64,000 nt of DNA from positions 21,018,001-21,082,000 of the forward strand of contig OZ059897.1 of the NCBI GenBank assembly GCA_964057225.1. The letters are read 5' to 3'. How positions within the stretch are numbered: the stretch's first letter is position 1; each line of letters begins with the position of its first letter. The notes beneath the pieces are model-generated. The model worked only from the letters and a program-made list of their open reading frames with translations. It ran no database searches and was not told the DNA's origin. Position numbers and translations under genes: made by a program. The DNA comes from Auanema rhodensis. Lineage: Eukaryota > Nematoda > Chromadorea > Rhabditida > Rhabditidae. Below, piece by piece: positions 39,313 to 53,352 of the stretch.

Positions 39313-40014
39313 AAGTAGATGTTTTTAGATTCCATTTTTCAAGGCAAAGACGATAGACAATGTTATTCAACGAAAAAATTAATTCTTCAGGGTGAAAATC
39401 GAGGATATAAGTGTGAACTTATATCAGTTGATATCTCGGTGCATTTTTAAGCTAGCGCAAATCTGATAACACAGATCGACGCAGCTTAAAAATCCGCATC
39501 GAATGCACTATATTACATTGAGAAACACTTGATACAAAAATTAGTTATGATCGTTTGAAAAATGATGCATTAGTGTATGTTGAGTTTCCATGTACACTCA
39601 ACATTGCTTCCAAAAACATTTTGACAAAAATTTTTTCGAAAAATTTCAAAATAATTTAGCAAAAAGTAGATGTTTTTAGATTCCTTTTTTCAAGGCAAAG
39701 ACGATAGACAATGTTATTCAACGAAAAAATTAATTCTTCAGGGTGAAAATCGAGGATATAAGTGTGAACTTATATCAGTTGATATCTCGGTGCATTTTTA
39801 AGCTAGCGCAAATCTGATAACACAGATCGACGCAGCTTAAAAATCCGCATCGAATGCACTATACTACATTGAGAAACGCTTAATACAAAAATTAGTTATG
39901 ATCGTTTGAAAAATGATGCATTAGTGTATGTTGAGTTTCCATGTACACTCAACATTGCTTCCAAAAACATTTTGACAAAAATTTTTTCGAAAAATTTCAA
40001 AATAATTTAGCAAA
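39313..40014. repeat. Monomers M113-M114
   Basis: M113 resembles M111 without the TCAAGACAAAG change. M114 is a less common combination: TTCCTTTTTTC with A at unit position 43 and AATTAATT. The combination recurs at M168 (58619) as the start of a segment copied 54 monomers away. Confidence 0.75.
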
Positions 40015-43000
40015 AAGTAGATGTTTTTAGATTCCTTTTTTCAAGGCAAAGACGATGGACAATGTTATTCAACGAAAAAATTATTTCTTCAGGGTGAAAA
40101 TCGAGGATATAAGTGTGAACTTATATCAGTTGATATCTCGGTGCATTTTTAAGCTAGCGCAAATCTGATAACACAGATCGACGCAGCTTAAAAATCCGGA
40201 TCGAATGCACTATACTACATTAAGAAACGTTTGATACAAAAATTAGTTATGATCGTTTGAAAAATGATGCATTAGTGTATGTTGAGTTTCCATGTACACA
40301 CAACATTGCTTCCAAAAACATTTTGACAAAAATTTTTTCGAAAAATTTCAAAATAATTTAGCAAAAAGTAGATGTTTTAAGATTCCATTTTTCAAGGCAA
40401 AGACGATGGACAATGTTATTCAACGAAAAAATTAATTCTTCAGGGTGAAAATCGAGGATATAAGTGTGAACTTATATCAGTTGATATCTCGGTGCATTTT
40501 TAAGCTAGCGCAAATCTGATAACACAGATCGACGCAGCTTAAAATTCCGCATCGAATGCACTATACTACATTGAGAAACGCTTAATACAAAAATTAGTTA
40601 TGATCGTTTGAAAAATGATGCATTAGTGTATGTTGAGTTTCCATGTACACTCAACATTGCTTCCAAAAACATTTTGACAAAAATTTTTTCGAAAAATTTC
40701 AAAATAATTTAACAAAAAGTAGATGTTTTTAGATTCCATTTTTCAAGGCAAAGACGATAGACAATGTTATTCAACGAAAAAATTAATTCTTCAGGGTGAA
40801 AATCGAGGATATAAGTGTGAACTTATATCAGTTGATATCTCGGTGCATTTTTAAGCTAGCGCAAATCTGATAACACAGATCGACGCAGCTTAAAAATCCG
40901 CATCGAATGCACTATACTACATTGAGAAACGCTTAATACAAAAATTAGTTATGATCGTTTGAAAAATGATGCATTAGTGTATGTTGAGTTTCCATGTACA
41001 CTCAACATTGCTTCCAAAAACATTTTGACAAAAATTTTTTCGAAAAATTTCAAAATAATTTAGCAAAAAGTAGATGTTTTTAGATTCCTTTTTTCAAGGC
41101 AAAGACGATGGACAATGTTATTCAACGAAAAAATTATTTCTTCAGGGTGAAAATCGAGGATATAAGTGTGAACTTATATCAGTTGATATCTCGGTGCATT
41201 TTTAAGCTAGCGCAAATCTGATAACACAGATCGACGCAGCTTAAAAATCCGGATCGAATGCACTATACTACATTAAGAAACGTTTGATACAAAAATTAGT
41301 TATGATCGTTTGAAAAATGATGCATTAGTGTATGTTGAGTTTCCATGTACACACAACATTGCTTCCAAAAACATTTTGACAAAAATTTTTTCGAAAAATT
41401 TCAAAATAATTTAGCAAAAAGTAGATGTTTTTAGATTCCTTTTTTCAAGGCAAAGACGATGGACAATGTTATTCAACGAAAAAATTATTTCTTCAGGGTG
41501 AAAATCGAGGATATAAGTGTGAACTTATATCAGTTGATATCTCGGTGCATTTTTAAGCTAGCGCAAATCTGATAACACAGATCGACGCAGCTTAAAAATC
41601 CGGATCGAATGCACTATACTACATTAAGAAACGTTTGATACAAAAATTAGTTATGATCGTTTGAAAAATGATGCATTAGTGTATGTTGAGTTTCCATGTA
41701 CACACAACATTGCTTCCAAAAACATTTTGACAAAAATTTTTTCGAAAAATTTCAAAATAATTTAGCAAAAAGTAGATGTTTTAAGATTCCATTTTTCAAG
41801 GCAAAGACGATGGACAATGTTATTCAACGAAAAAATTAATTCTTCAGGGTGAAAATCGAGGATATAAGTGTGAACTTATATCAGTTGATATCTCGGTGCA
41901 TTTTTAAGCTAGCGCAAATCTGATAACACAGATCGACGCAGCTTAAAATTCCGCATCGAATGCACTATACTACATTGAGAAACGCTTAATACAAAAATTA
42001 GTTATGATCGTTTGAAAAATGATGCATTAGTGTATGTTGAGTTTCCATGTACACTCAACATTGCTTCCAAAAACATTTTGACAAAAATTTTTTCGAAAAA
42101 TTTCAAAATAATTTAGCAAAAAGTAGATGTTTTTAGATTCCTTTTTTCAAGGCAAAGACGATGGACAATGTTATTCAACGAAAAAATTATTTCTTCAGGG
42201 TGAAAATCGAGGATATAAGTGTGAACTTATATCAGTTGATATCTCGGTGCATTTTTAAGCTAGCGCAAATCTGATAACACAGATCGACGCAGCTTAAAAA
42301 TCCGGATCGAATGCACTATACTACATTAAGAAACGTTTGATACAAAAATTAGTTATGATCGTTTGAAAAATGATGCATTAGTGTATGTTGAGTTTCCATG
42401 TACACACAACATTGCTTCCAAAAACATTTTGACAAAAATTTTTTCGAAAAATTTCAAAATAATTTAGCAAAAAGTAGATGTTTTAAGATTCCATTTTTCA
42501 AGGCAAAGACGATGGACAATGTTATTCAACGAAAAAATTAATTCTTCAGGGTGAAAATCGAGGATATAAGTGTGAACTTATATCAGTTGATATCTCGGTG
42601 CATTTTTAAGCTAGCGCAAATCTGATAACACAGATCGACGCAGCTTAAAATTCCGCATCGAATGCACTATACTACATTGAGAAACGCTTAATACAAAAAT
42701 TAGTTATGATCGTTTGAAAAATGATGCATTAGTGTATGTTGAGTTTCCATGTACACTCAACATTGCTTCCAAAAACATTTTGACAAAAATTTTTTCGAAA
42801 AATTTCAAAATAATTTAACAAAAAGTAGATGTTTTTAGATTCCATTTTTCAAGGCAAAGACGATAGACAATGTTATTCAACGAAAAAATTAATTCTTCAG
42901 GGTGAAAATCGAGGATATAAGTGTGAACTTATATCAGTTGATATCTCGGTGCATTTTTAAGCTAGCGCAAATCTGATAACACAGATCGACGCAGCTTAAA

Positions 43001-43173
43001 AATCCGCATCGAATGCACTATACTACATTGAGAAACGCTTAATACAAAAATTAGTTATGATCGTTTGAAAAATGATGCATTAGTGTATGTTGAGTTTCCA
43101 TGTACACTCAACATTGCTTCCAAAAACATTTTGACAAAAATTTTTTCGAAAAATTTCAAAATAATTTAGCAAA
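40015..43173. repeat. Shuffled block of three monomer types (M115-M123)
   Basis: Type X has CCGGATCG, AACGTTTGAT and GTACACACAAC. Type Y has GTTTTAAG and CTTAAAATTCC. Type Z has A at position 43 and AATTAATT. The order is X Y Z X X Y X Y Z. Some Y units end TTAAC before Z (M116, M122), while M120 ends TTAGC before X. The pattern implies several small duplications and deletions from an X-Y-Z trimer. Confidence 0.88.
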
Positions 43174-46100
43174 AAGTAGATGTTTTTAGATTCCTTTTTT
43201 CAAGGCAAAGACGATGGACAATGTTATTCAACGAAAAAATTATTTCTTCAGGGTGAAAATCGAGGATATAAGTGTGAACTTATATCAGTTGATATCTCGG
43301 TGCATTTTTAAGCTAGCGCAAATCTGATAACACAGATCGACGCAGCTTAAAAATCCGGATCGAATGCACTATACTACATTAAGAAACGCTTGATACAAAA
43401 ATTAGTTATGATCGTTTGAAAAATGATGCATTAGTGTATGTTGAGTTTCCATGTACACTCAACATTGCTTCCAAAAACATTTTGACAAAAATTTTTTCGA
43501 AAAATTTCAAAATAATTTAGCAAAAAGTAGATGTTTTTAGATTCCATTTTTCAAGGCAAAGACGATAGACAATGTTATTCAACGAAAAAATTAATTCTTC
43601 AGGGTGAAAATCGAGGATATAAGTGTGAACTTATATCAGTTGATATCTCGGTGCATTTTTAAGCTAGCGCAAATCTGATAACACAGATCGACGCAGCTTA
43701 AAAATCCGCATCGAATGCACTATACTACATTAAGAAACGCTTGATACAAAAATTAGTTATGATCGTTTGAAAAATGATGCATTAGTGTATGTTGAGTTTC
43801 CATGTACACTCAACATTGCTTCCAAAAACATTTTGACAAAAATTTTTTCGAAAAATTTCAAAATAATTTAGCAAAAAGTAGATGTTTTTAGATTCCATTT
43901 TTCAAGGCAAAGACGATAGACAATGTTATTCAACGAAAAAATTAATTCTTCAGGGTGAAAATCGAGGATATAAGTGTGAACTTATATCAGTTGATATCTC
44001 GGTGCATTTTTAAGCTAGCGCAAATCTGATAACACAGATCGACGCAGCTTAAAAATCCGCATCGAATGCACTATACTACATTGAGAAACGCTTAATACAA
44101 AAATTAGTTATGATCGTTTGAAAAATGATGCATTAGTGTATGTTGAGTTTCCATGTACACTCAACATTGCTTCCAAAAACATTTTGACAAAAATTTTTTC
44201 GAAAAATTTCAAAATAATTTAGCAAAAAGTAGATGTTTTTAGATTCCTTTTTTCAAGGCAAAGACGATGGACAATGTTATTCAACGAAAAAATTATTTCT
44301 TCAGGGTGAAAATCGAGGATATAAGTGTGAACTTATATCAGTTGATATCTCGGTGCATTTTTAAGCTAGCGCAAATCTGATAACACAGATCGACGCAGCT
44401 TAAAAATCCGGATCGAATGCACTATACTACATTAAGAAACGCTTGATACAAAAATTAGTTATGATCGTTTGAAAAATGATGCATTAGTGTATGTTGAGTT
44501 TCCATGTACACTCAATATTGCTTCCAAAAACATTTTGACAAAAATTTTTTCGAAAAATTTCAAAATAATTTAGCAAAAAGTAGATGTTTTTAGATTCCTT
44601 TTTTCAAGGCAAAGACGATAGACAATGTTATTCAACGAAAAAATTATTTCTTCAGGGTGAAAATCGAGGATATAAGTGTGAACTTATATCAGTTGATATC
44701 TCGGTGTATTTTTAAGCTAGCGCAAATCTGATAACACAGATCGACGCAGCTTAAAAATCCGCATCGAATGCACTATACTACATTGAGAAACGCTTAATAC
44801 AAAAATTAGTTATGATCGTTTGAAAAATGATGCATTAGTGTATGTTGAGTTTCCATGTACACTCAACATTGCTTCCAAAAACATTTTGACAAAAATTTTT
44901 TCGAAAAATTTCAAAATAATTTAGCAAAAAGTAGATGTTTTTAGATTCCTTTTTTCAAGGCAAAGACGATGGACAATGTTATTCAACGAAAAAATTATTT
45001 CTTCAGGGTGAAAATCGAGGATATAAGTGTGAACTTATATCAGTTGATATCTCGGTGCATTTTTAAGCTAGCGCAAATCTGATAACACAGATCGACGCAG
45101 CTTAAAAATCCGGATCGAATGCACTATACTACATTAAGAAACGCTTGATACAAAAATTAGTTATGATCGTTTGAAAAATGATGCATTAGTGTATGTTGAG
45201 TTTCCATGTACACTCAACATTGCTTCCAAAAACATTTTGACAAAAATTTTTTCGAAAAATTTCAAAATAATTTAGCAAAAAGTAGATGTTTTTAGATTCC
45301 ATTTTTCAAGGCAAAGACGATAGACAATGTTATTCAACGGAAAAGTTAATTCTTCAGGGTGAAAATCGAGGATATAAGTGTGAACTTATATCAGTTGATA
45401 TCTCGGTGCATTTTTAAGCTAGCGCAAATCTGATAACACAGATCGACGCAGCTTAAAAATCCGCATCGAATGCACTATACTACATTGAAAAACGCTTGAT
45501 ACAAAAATTAGTTATGATCGTTTGAAAAATGATGCATTAGTGTATGTTGAGTTTCCATGTACACTCAATATTGCTTCCAAAAACATTTTGACAAAAATTT
45601 TTTCGAAAAATTTCAAAATAATTTAGCAAAAAGTAGATGTTTTTAGATTCCTTTTTTCAAGGCAAAGACGATGGACAATGTTATTCAACGAAAAAATTAT
45701 TTCTTCAGGGTGAAAATCGAGGATATAAGTGTGAACTTATATCAGTTGATATCTCGGTGCATTTTTAAGCTAGCGCAAATCTGATAACACAGATCGACGC
45801 AGCTTAAAAATCCGCATCGAATGCACTATACTACATTGAGAAACGCTTAATACAAAAATTAGTTATGATCGTTTGAAAATTGATGCATTAGTGTATGTTG
45901 AGTTTCCATGTACACTCAACATTGCTTCCAAAAACATTTTCACAAAAATTTTTTCGAAAAATTTCAAAATAATTTAGCAAAAAGTAGATGTTTTTAGATC
46001 CCTTTTTTCAAGGCAAAGACGATGGACAATGTTATTCAACGAAAAAATTATTTCTTCAGGGTGAAAATCGAGGATATAAGTGTGAACTTATATCAGTTGA

Positions 46101-46683
46101 TATCTCGGTGCATTTTTAAGCTAGCGCAAATCTGATAACACAGATCGACGCAGCTTAAAAATCCGCCTCGAATGCACTATACTACATTGAAAAACGCTTA
46201 ATACAAAAATTAGTTATGATCGTTTGAAAAATGATGCATTAGTGTATGTTGAGTTTCCATGTACACTCAACATTGCTTCCAAAAACATTTTGACAAAAAT
46301 TTTTTCGAAAAATTTCAAAATAATTTAGCAAAAAGTAGATGTTTTTAGATTCGATTTTTCAAGGCAAAGACGATGGACAATGTTATTCAACGAAAAAATT
46401 ATTTCTTCAGGGTGAAAATCGAGGATATAAGAGTGAACTTATATCAGTTGATATCTCGGTGCATTTTCAAGCTAGCGCAAATCTGATAACACAGATCGAC
46501 GCAGCTTAAAAATCCGCATCGAATGCACTATACTACATTGAGAAACGCTTAATACAAAAATTAGTTATGATCGTTTGAAAAATGATGCATTAGTGTATGT
46601 TGAGTTTCCATGTACACTCAACATTGCTTCCAAAAACATTTTGACAAAAATTTTTTCGAAAAATTTCAAAATAATTTAACAAA
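42823..46683. repeat. 11-monomer HOR, copy 1 (M123-M133)
   Basis: This 3861-bp segment repeats from 46684. Shared rare markers include TTAAC junctions (42815 and 46676), TCGGTGTATTT (44701 and 48562), CTCAATATTG units, and, further in, GAAAATTGATG, TTTTCACAAAA, GATCCCTTTTTTC and CCGCCTCG. The last four lie 13 rather than 11 monomers apart because the second copy gained two. M133 itself appears to be a recombinant unit. Confidence 0.9.
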
Positions 46684-49600
46684 AAGTAGATGTTTTTAGA
46701 TTCCATTTTTCAAGGCAAAGACGATAGACAATGTTATTCAACGAAAAAATTAATTCTTCAGGGTGAAAATCGAGGATATAAGTGTGAACTTATATCAGTT
46801 GATATCTCGGTGCATTTTTAAGCTAGCGCAAATCTGATAACACAGATCGACGCAGCTTAAAAATCCGCATCGAATGCACTATACTACATTGAGAAACGCT
46901 TAATACAAAAATTAGTTATGATCGTTTGAAAAATGATGCATTAGTGTATGTTGAGTTTCCATGTACACTCAACATTGCTTCCAAAAACATTTTGACAAAA
47001 ATTTTTTCGAAAAATTTCAAAATAATTTAGCAAAAAGTAGATGTTTTTAGATTCCTTTTTTCAAGGCAAAGACGATGGACAATGTTATTCAACGAAAAAA
47101 TTATTTCTTCAGGGTGAAAATCGAGGATATAAGTGTGAACTTATATCAGTTGATATCTCGGTGCATTTTTAAGCTAGCGCAAATCTGATAACACAGATCG
47201 ACGCAGCTTAAAAATCCGGATCGAATGCACTATACTACATTAAGAAACGCTTGATACAAAAATTAGTTATGATCGTTTGAAAAATGATGCATTAGTGTAT
47301 GTTGAGTTTCCATGTACACTCAACATTGCTTCCAAAAACATTTTGACAAAAATTTTTTCGAAAAATTTCAAAATAATTTAGCAAAAAGTAGATGTTTTTA
47401 GATTCCATTTTTCAAGGCAAAGACGATAGACAATGTTATTCAACGAAAAAATTAATTCTTCAGGGTGAAAATCGAGGATATAAGTGTGAACTTATATCAG
47501 TTGATATCTCGGTGCATTTTTAAGCTAGCGCAAATCTGATAACACAGATCGACGCAGCTTAAAAATCCGCATCGAATGCACTATACTACATTAAGAAACG
47601 CTTGATACAAAAATTAGTTATGATCGTTTGAAAAATGATGCATTAGTGTATGTTGAGTTTCCATGTACACTCAACATTGCTTCCAAAAACATTTTGACAA
47701 AAATTTTTTCGAAAAATTTCAAAATAATTTAGCAAAAAGTAGATGTTTTTAGATTCCATTTTTCAAGGCAAAGACGATAGACAATGTTATTCAACGAAAA
47801 AATTAATTCTTCAGGGTGAAAATCGAGGATATAAGTGTGAACTTATATCAGTTGATATCTCGGTGCATTTTTAAGCTAGCGCAAATCTGATAACACAGAT
47901 CGACGCAGCTTAAAAATCCGCATCGAATGCACTATACTACATTGAGAAACGCTTAATACAAAAATTAGTTATGATCGTTTGAAAAATGATGCATTAGTGT
48001 ATGTTGAGTTTCCATGTACACTCAACATTGCTTCCAAAAACATTTTGACAAAAATTTTTTCGAAAAATTTCAAAATAATTTAGCAAAAAGTAGATGTTTT
48101 TAGATTCCTTTTTTCAAGGCAAAGACGATGGACAATGTTATTCAACGAAAAAATTATTTCTTCAGGGTGAAAATCGAGGATATAAGTGTGAACTTATATC
48201 AGTTGATATCTCGGTGCATTTTTAAGCTAGCGCAAATCTGATAACACAGATCGACGCAGCTTAAAAATCCGGATCGAATGCACTATACTACATTAAGAAA
48301 CGCTTGATACAAAAATTAGTTATGATCGTTTGAAAAATGATGCATTAGTGTATGTTGAGTTTCCATGTACACTCAATATTGCTTCCAAAAACATTTTGAC
48401 AAAAATTTTTTCGAAAAATTTCAAAATAATTTAGCAAAAAGTAGATGTTTTTAGATTCCTTTTTTCAAGGCAAAGACGATAGACAATGTTATTCAACAAA
48501 AAAATTATTTCTTCAGGGTGAAAATCGAGGATATAAGTGTGAACTTATATCAGTTGATATCTCGGTGTATTTTTAAGCTAGCGCAAATCTGATAACACAG
48601 ATCGACGCAGCTTAAAAATCCGCATCGAATGCACTATACTACATTGAGAAACGCTTAATACAAAAATTAGTTATGATCGTTTGAAAAATGATGCATTAGT
48701 GTATGTTGAGTTTCCATGTACACTCAACATTGCTTCCAAAAACATTTTGACAAAAATTTTTTCGAAAAATTTCAAAATAATTTAGCAAAAAGTAGATGTT
48801 TTTAGATTCCTTTTTTCAAGGCAAAGACGATGGACAATGTTATTCAACGAAAAAATTATTTCTTCAGGGTGAAAATCGAGGATATAAGTGTGAACTTATA
48901 TCAGTTGATATCTCGGTGCATTTTTAAGCTAGCGCAAATCTGATAACACAGATCGACGCAGCTTAAAAATCCGGATCGAATGCACTATACTACATTAAGA
49001 AACGCTTGATACAAAAATTAGTTATGATCGTTTGAAAAATGATGCATTAGTGTATGTTGAGTTTCCATGTACACTCAACATTGCTTCCAAAAACATTTTG
49101 ACAAAAATTTTTTCGAAAAATTTCAAAATAATTTAGCAAAAAGTAGATGTTTTTAGATTCCATTTTTCAAGGCAAAGACGATAGACAATGTTATTCAACG
49201 GAAAAGTTAATTCTTCAGGGTGAAAATCGAGGATATAAGTGTGAACTTATATCAGTTGATATCTCGGTGCATTTTTAAGCTAGCGCAAATCTGATAACAC
49301 AGATCGACGCAGCTTAAAAATCCGCATCGAATGCACTATACTACATTGAAAAACGCTTGATACAAAAATTAGTTATGATCGTTTGAAAAATGATGCATTA
49401 GTGTATGTTGAGTTTCCATGTACACTCAATATTGCTTCCAAAAACATTTTGACAAAAATTTTTTCGAAAAATTTCAAAATAATTTAGCAAAAAGTAGATG
49501 TTTTTAGATTCCTTTTTTCAAGGCAAAGACGATAGACAATGTTATTCAACGAAAAAATTATTTCTTCAGGGTGAAAATCGAGGATATAAGTGTGAACTTA

Positions 49601-50895
49601 TATCAGTTGATATCTCGGTGTATTTTTAAGCTAGCGCAAATCTGATAACACAGATCGACGCAGCTTAAAAATCCGCATCGAATGCACTATACTACATTAA
49701 GAAACGCTTGATACAAAAATTAGTTATGATCGTTTGAAAAATGATGCATTAGTGTATGTTGAGTTTCCATGTACACTCAACATTGCTTCCAAAAACATTT
49801 TGACAAAAATGTTTTCGAAAAATTTCAAAATAATTTAGCAAAAAGTAGATGTTTTTAGATTCCATTTTTCAAGGCAAAGACGATAGACAATGTTATTCAA
49901 CGGAAAAGTTAATTCTTCAGGGTGAAAATCGAGGATATAAGTGTGAACTTATATCAGTTGATATCTCGGTGCATTTTTAAGCTAGCGCAAATCTGATAAC
50001 ACAGATCGACGCAGCTTAAAAATCCGCATCGAATGCACTATACTACATTGAAAAACGCTTGATACAAAAATTAGTTATGATCGTTTGAAAAATGATGCAT
50101 TAGTGTATGTTGAGTTTCCATGTACACTCAATATTGCTTCCAAAAACATTTTGACAAAAATTTTTTCGAAAAATTTCAAAATAATTTAGCAAAAAGTAGA
50201 TGTTTTTAGATTCCTTTTTTCAAGGCAAAGACGATGGACAATGTTATTCAACGAAAAAATTATTTCTTCAGGGTGAAAATCGAGGATATAAGTGTGAACT
50301 TATATCAGTTGATATCTCGGTGCATTTTTAAGCTAGCGCAAATCTGATAACACAGATCGACGCAGCTTAAAAATCCGCATCGAATGCACTATACTACATT
50401 GAGAAACGCTTAATACAAAAATTAGTTATGATCGTTTGAAAATTGATGCATTAGTGTATGTTGAGTTTCCATGTACACTCAACATTGCTTCCAAAAACAT
50501 TTTCACAAAAATTTTTTCGAAAAATTTCAAAATAATTTAGCAAAAAGTAGATGTTTTTAGATCCCTTTTTTCAAGGCAAAGACGATGGACAATGTTATTC
50601 AACGAAAAAATTATTTCTTCAGGGTGAAAATCGAGGATATAAGTGTGAACTTATATCAGTTGATATCTCGGTGCATTTTTAAGCTAGCGCAAATCTGATA
50701 ACACAGATCGACGCAGCTTAAAAATCCGCCTCGAATGCACTATACTACATTGAAAAACGCTTAATACAAAAATTAGTTATGATCGTTTGAAAAATGATGC
50801 ATTAGTGTATGTTGAGTTTCCATGTACACTCAACATTGCTTCCAAAAACATTTTGACAAAAATTTTTTCGAAAAATTTCAAAATAATTTAGCAAA
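46684..50895. repeat. 11-monomer HOR, copy 2 expanded by two monomers (M134-M145)
   Basis: M134-M141 align with M123-M130 at +3861 bp. M142 and M143 then interrupt the register, and M144-M145 align with M131-M132 at +4563 bp. M142 has the left half of M139 (A at 43, ATTATTT, TCGGTGTATTT) and a right half with ATTAAG and CGCTTGAT. M143 repeats M141. M139 has a private ATTCAACAAAA near 48494 and M142 a private ATGTTTTCG near 49810. Confidence 0.9.
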
Positions 50896-53352
50896 AAGTA
50901 GATGTTTTTAGATTCGATTTTTCAAGGCAAAGACGATGGACAATGTTATTCAACGAAAAAATTAATTCTTCAGGGTGAAAATCGAGGATATAAGTGTGAA
51001 CTTATATCAGTTGATATCTCGGTGCATTTTTAAGCTAGCGCAAATCTGATAACACAGATCGACGCAGCTTAAAAATCCGCATCGAATGCACTATACTACA
51101 TTGAGAAAAGCTTAATACAAAAATTAGTTATGATCGTTTGAAAAATGATGCATTAGTGTATGTTGAGTTTCCATGTACACTCAACATTGCTTCCAAAAAC
51201 ATTTTGACAAAAATTTTTTCGAAAAATTTCAAAATAATTTAGCAAAAAGTAGATGTTTTTAGATTCCTTTTTTCAAGGCAAAGACGATGGACAATGTTAT
51301 TCAACGAAAAAATTATTTCTTCAGGGTGAAAATCGAGGATATAAGAGTGAACTTATATCAGTTGATATCTCGGTGCATTTTCAAGCTAGCGCAAATCTGA
51401 TAACACAGATCGACGCAGCTTAAAAATCCGCATCGAATGCACTATACTACATTGAGAAACGCTTAATACAAAAATTAGTTATGATCGTTTGAAAAATGAT
51501 GCATTAGTGTATGTTGAGTTTCCATGTACACTCAACATTGCTTCCAAAAACATTTTGACAAAAATTTTTTCGAAAAATTTCAAAATAATTTAGCAAAAAG
51601 TAGATGTTTTTAGATTCCTTTTTTCAAGGCAAAGACGATGGACAATGTTATTCAACGAAAAAATTATTTCTTCAGGGTGAAAATCGAGGATATAAGTGTG
51701 AACTTATATCAGTTGATATCTCGGTGCATTTTTAAGCTAGCGCAAATCTGATAACACAGATCGACGCAGCTTAAAAATCCGGATCGAATGCACTATACTA
51801 CATTAAGAAACGCTTGATACAAAAATTAGTTATGATCGTTTGAAAAATGATGCATTAGTGTATGTTGAGTTTCCATGTACACTCAACATTGCTTCCAAAA
51901 ACATTTTGACAAAAATTTTTTCGAAAAATTTCAAAATAATTTAGCAAAAAGTAGATGTTTTTAGATTCCATTTTTCAAGGCAAAGACGATAGACAATGTT
52001 CTTCAACGGAAAAGTTAATTCTTCAGGGTGAAAATCGAGGATATAAGTGTGAACTTATATCAGTTGATATCTCGGTGCATTTTTAAGCTAGCGCAAATCT
52101 GATAACACAGATCGACGCAGCTTAAAAATCCGCATCGAATGCACTATACTACATTGAAAAACGCTTAATACAAAAATTAGTTATGATCGTTTGAAAAATG
52201 ATGCATTAGTGTATGTTGAGTTTCCATGTACACTCAACATTGCTTCCAAAAACATTTTGACAAAAATTTTTTCGAAAAATTTCAAAATAATTTAGCAAAA
52301 AGTAGATGTTTTTAGATTCCTTTTTTCAAGGCAAAGACGATGGACAATGTTATTCAACGAAAAAATTATTTCTTCAGGGTGAAAATCGAGGATATAAGTG
52401 TGAACTTATATCAGTTGATATCTCGGTGCATTTTTAAGCTAGCGCAAATCTGATAACACAGATCGACGCAGCTTAAAAATCCGCATCGAATGCACTATAC
52501 TACATTGAAAAACGCTTAATACAAAAATTAGTTATGATCGTTTGAAAAATGATGCATTAGTGTATGTTGAGTTTCCATGTACACTCAACATTGCTTCCAA
52601 AAACATTTTGACAAAAATTTTTTCGAAAAATTTCAAAATAATTTAGCAAAAAGTAGATGTTTTTAGATTCGATTTTTCAAGGCAAAGACGATGGACAATG
52701 TTATTCAACGAAAAAATTAATTCTTCAGGGTGAAAATCGAGGATATAAGTGTGAACTTATATCAGTTGATATCTCGGTGCATTTTTAAGCTAGCGCAAAT
52801 CTGATAACACAGATCGACGCAGCTTAAAAATCCGCATCGAATGCACTATACTACATTGAGAAAAGCTTAATACAAAAATTAGTTATGATCGTTTGAAAAA
52901 TGATGCATTAGTGTATGTTGAGTTTCCATGTACACTCAACATTGCTTCCAAAAACATTTTGACAAAAATTTTTTCGAAAAATTTCAAAATAATTTAGCAA
53001 AAAGTAGATGTTTTTAGATTCCTTTTTTTAAGGCAAAGACGATGGACAATGTTATTCAACGAAAAAATTATTTCTTCAGGGTGAAAATCGAGGATATAAG
53101 AGTGAACTTATATCAGTTGATATCTCGGTGCATTTTTAAGCTAGCGCAAATCTGATAACACAGATCGACGCAGCTTAAAAATCCGCATCGAATGCACTAT
53201 ACTACATTGAGAAACGCTTAATACAAAAATTAGTTATGATCGTTTGAAAAATGATGCATTAGTGTATGTTGAGTTTCCATGTACACTCAACATTGCTTCC
53301 AAAAACATTTTGACAAAAATTTTTTCGAAAAATTTCAAAATAATTTAGCAAA
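50896..53352. repeat. Monomers M146-M152, mixed TTCGATTTTT and TTCCTTTTTTC types
   Basis: M146 and M151 are TTCGATTTTT, AAAAGCTTAAT units five monomers apart. M147 and M152 carry the AAGAGTGAAC variant and also sit five apart, so a partial 5-mer is visible (M146-M147 against M151-M152). M147 shares GCATTTTCAAG with M133. M149 has a private GTTCTTCAACGG near 51999. Confidence 0.75.
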
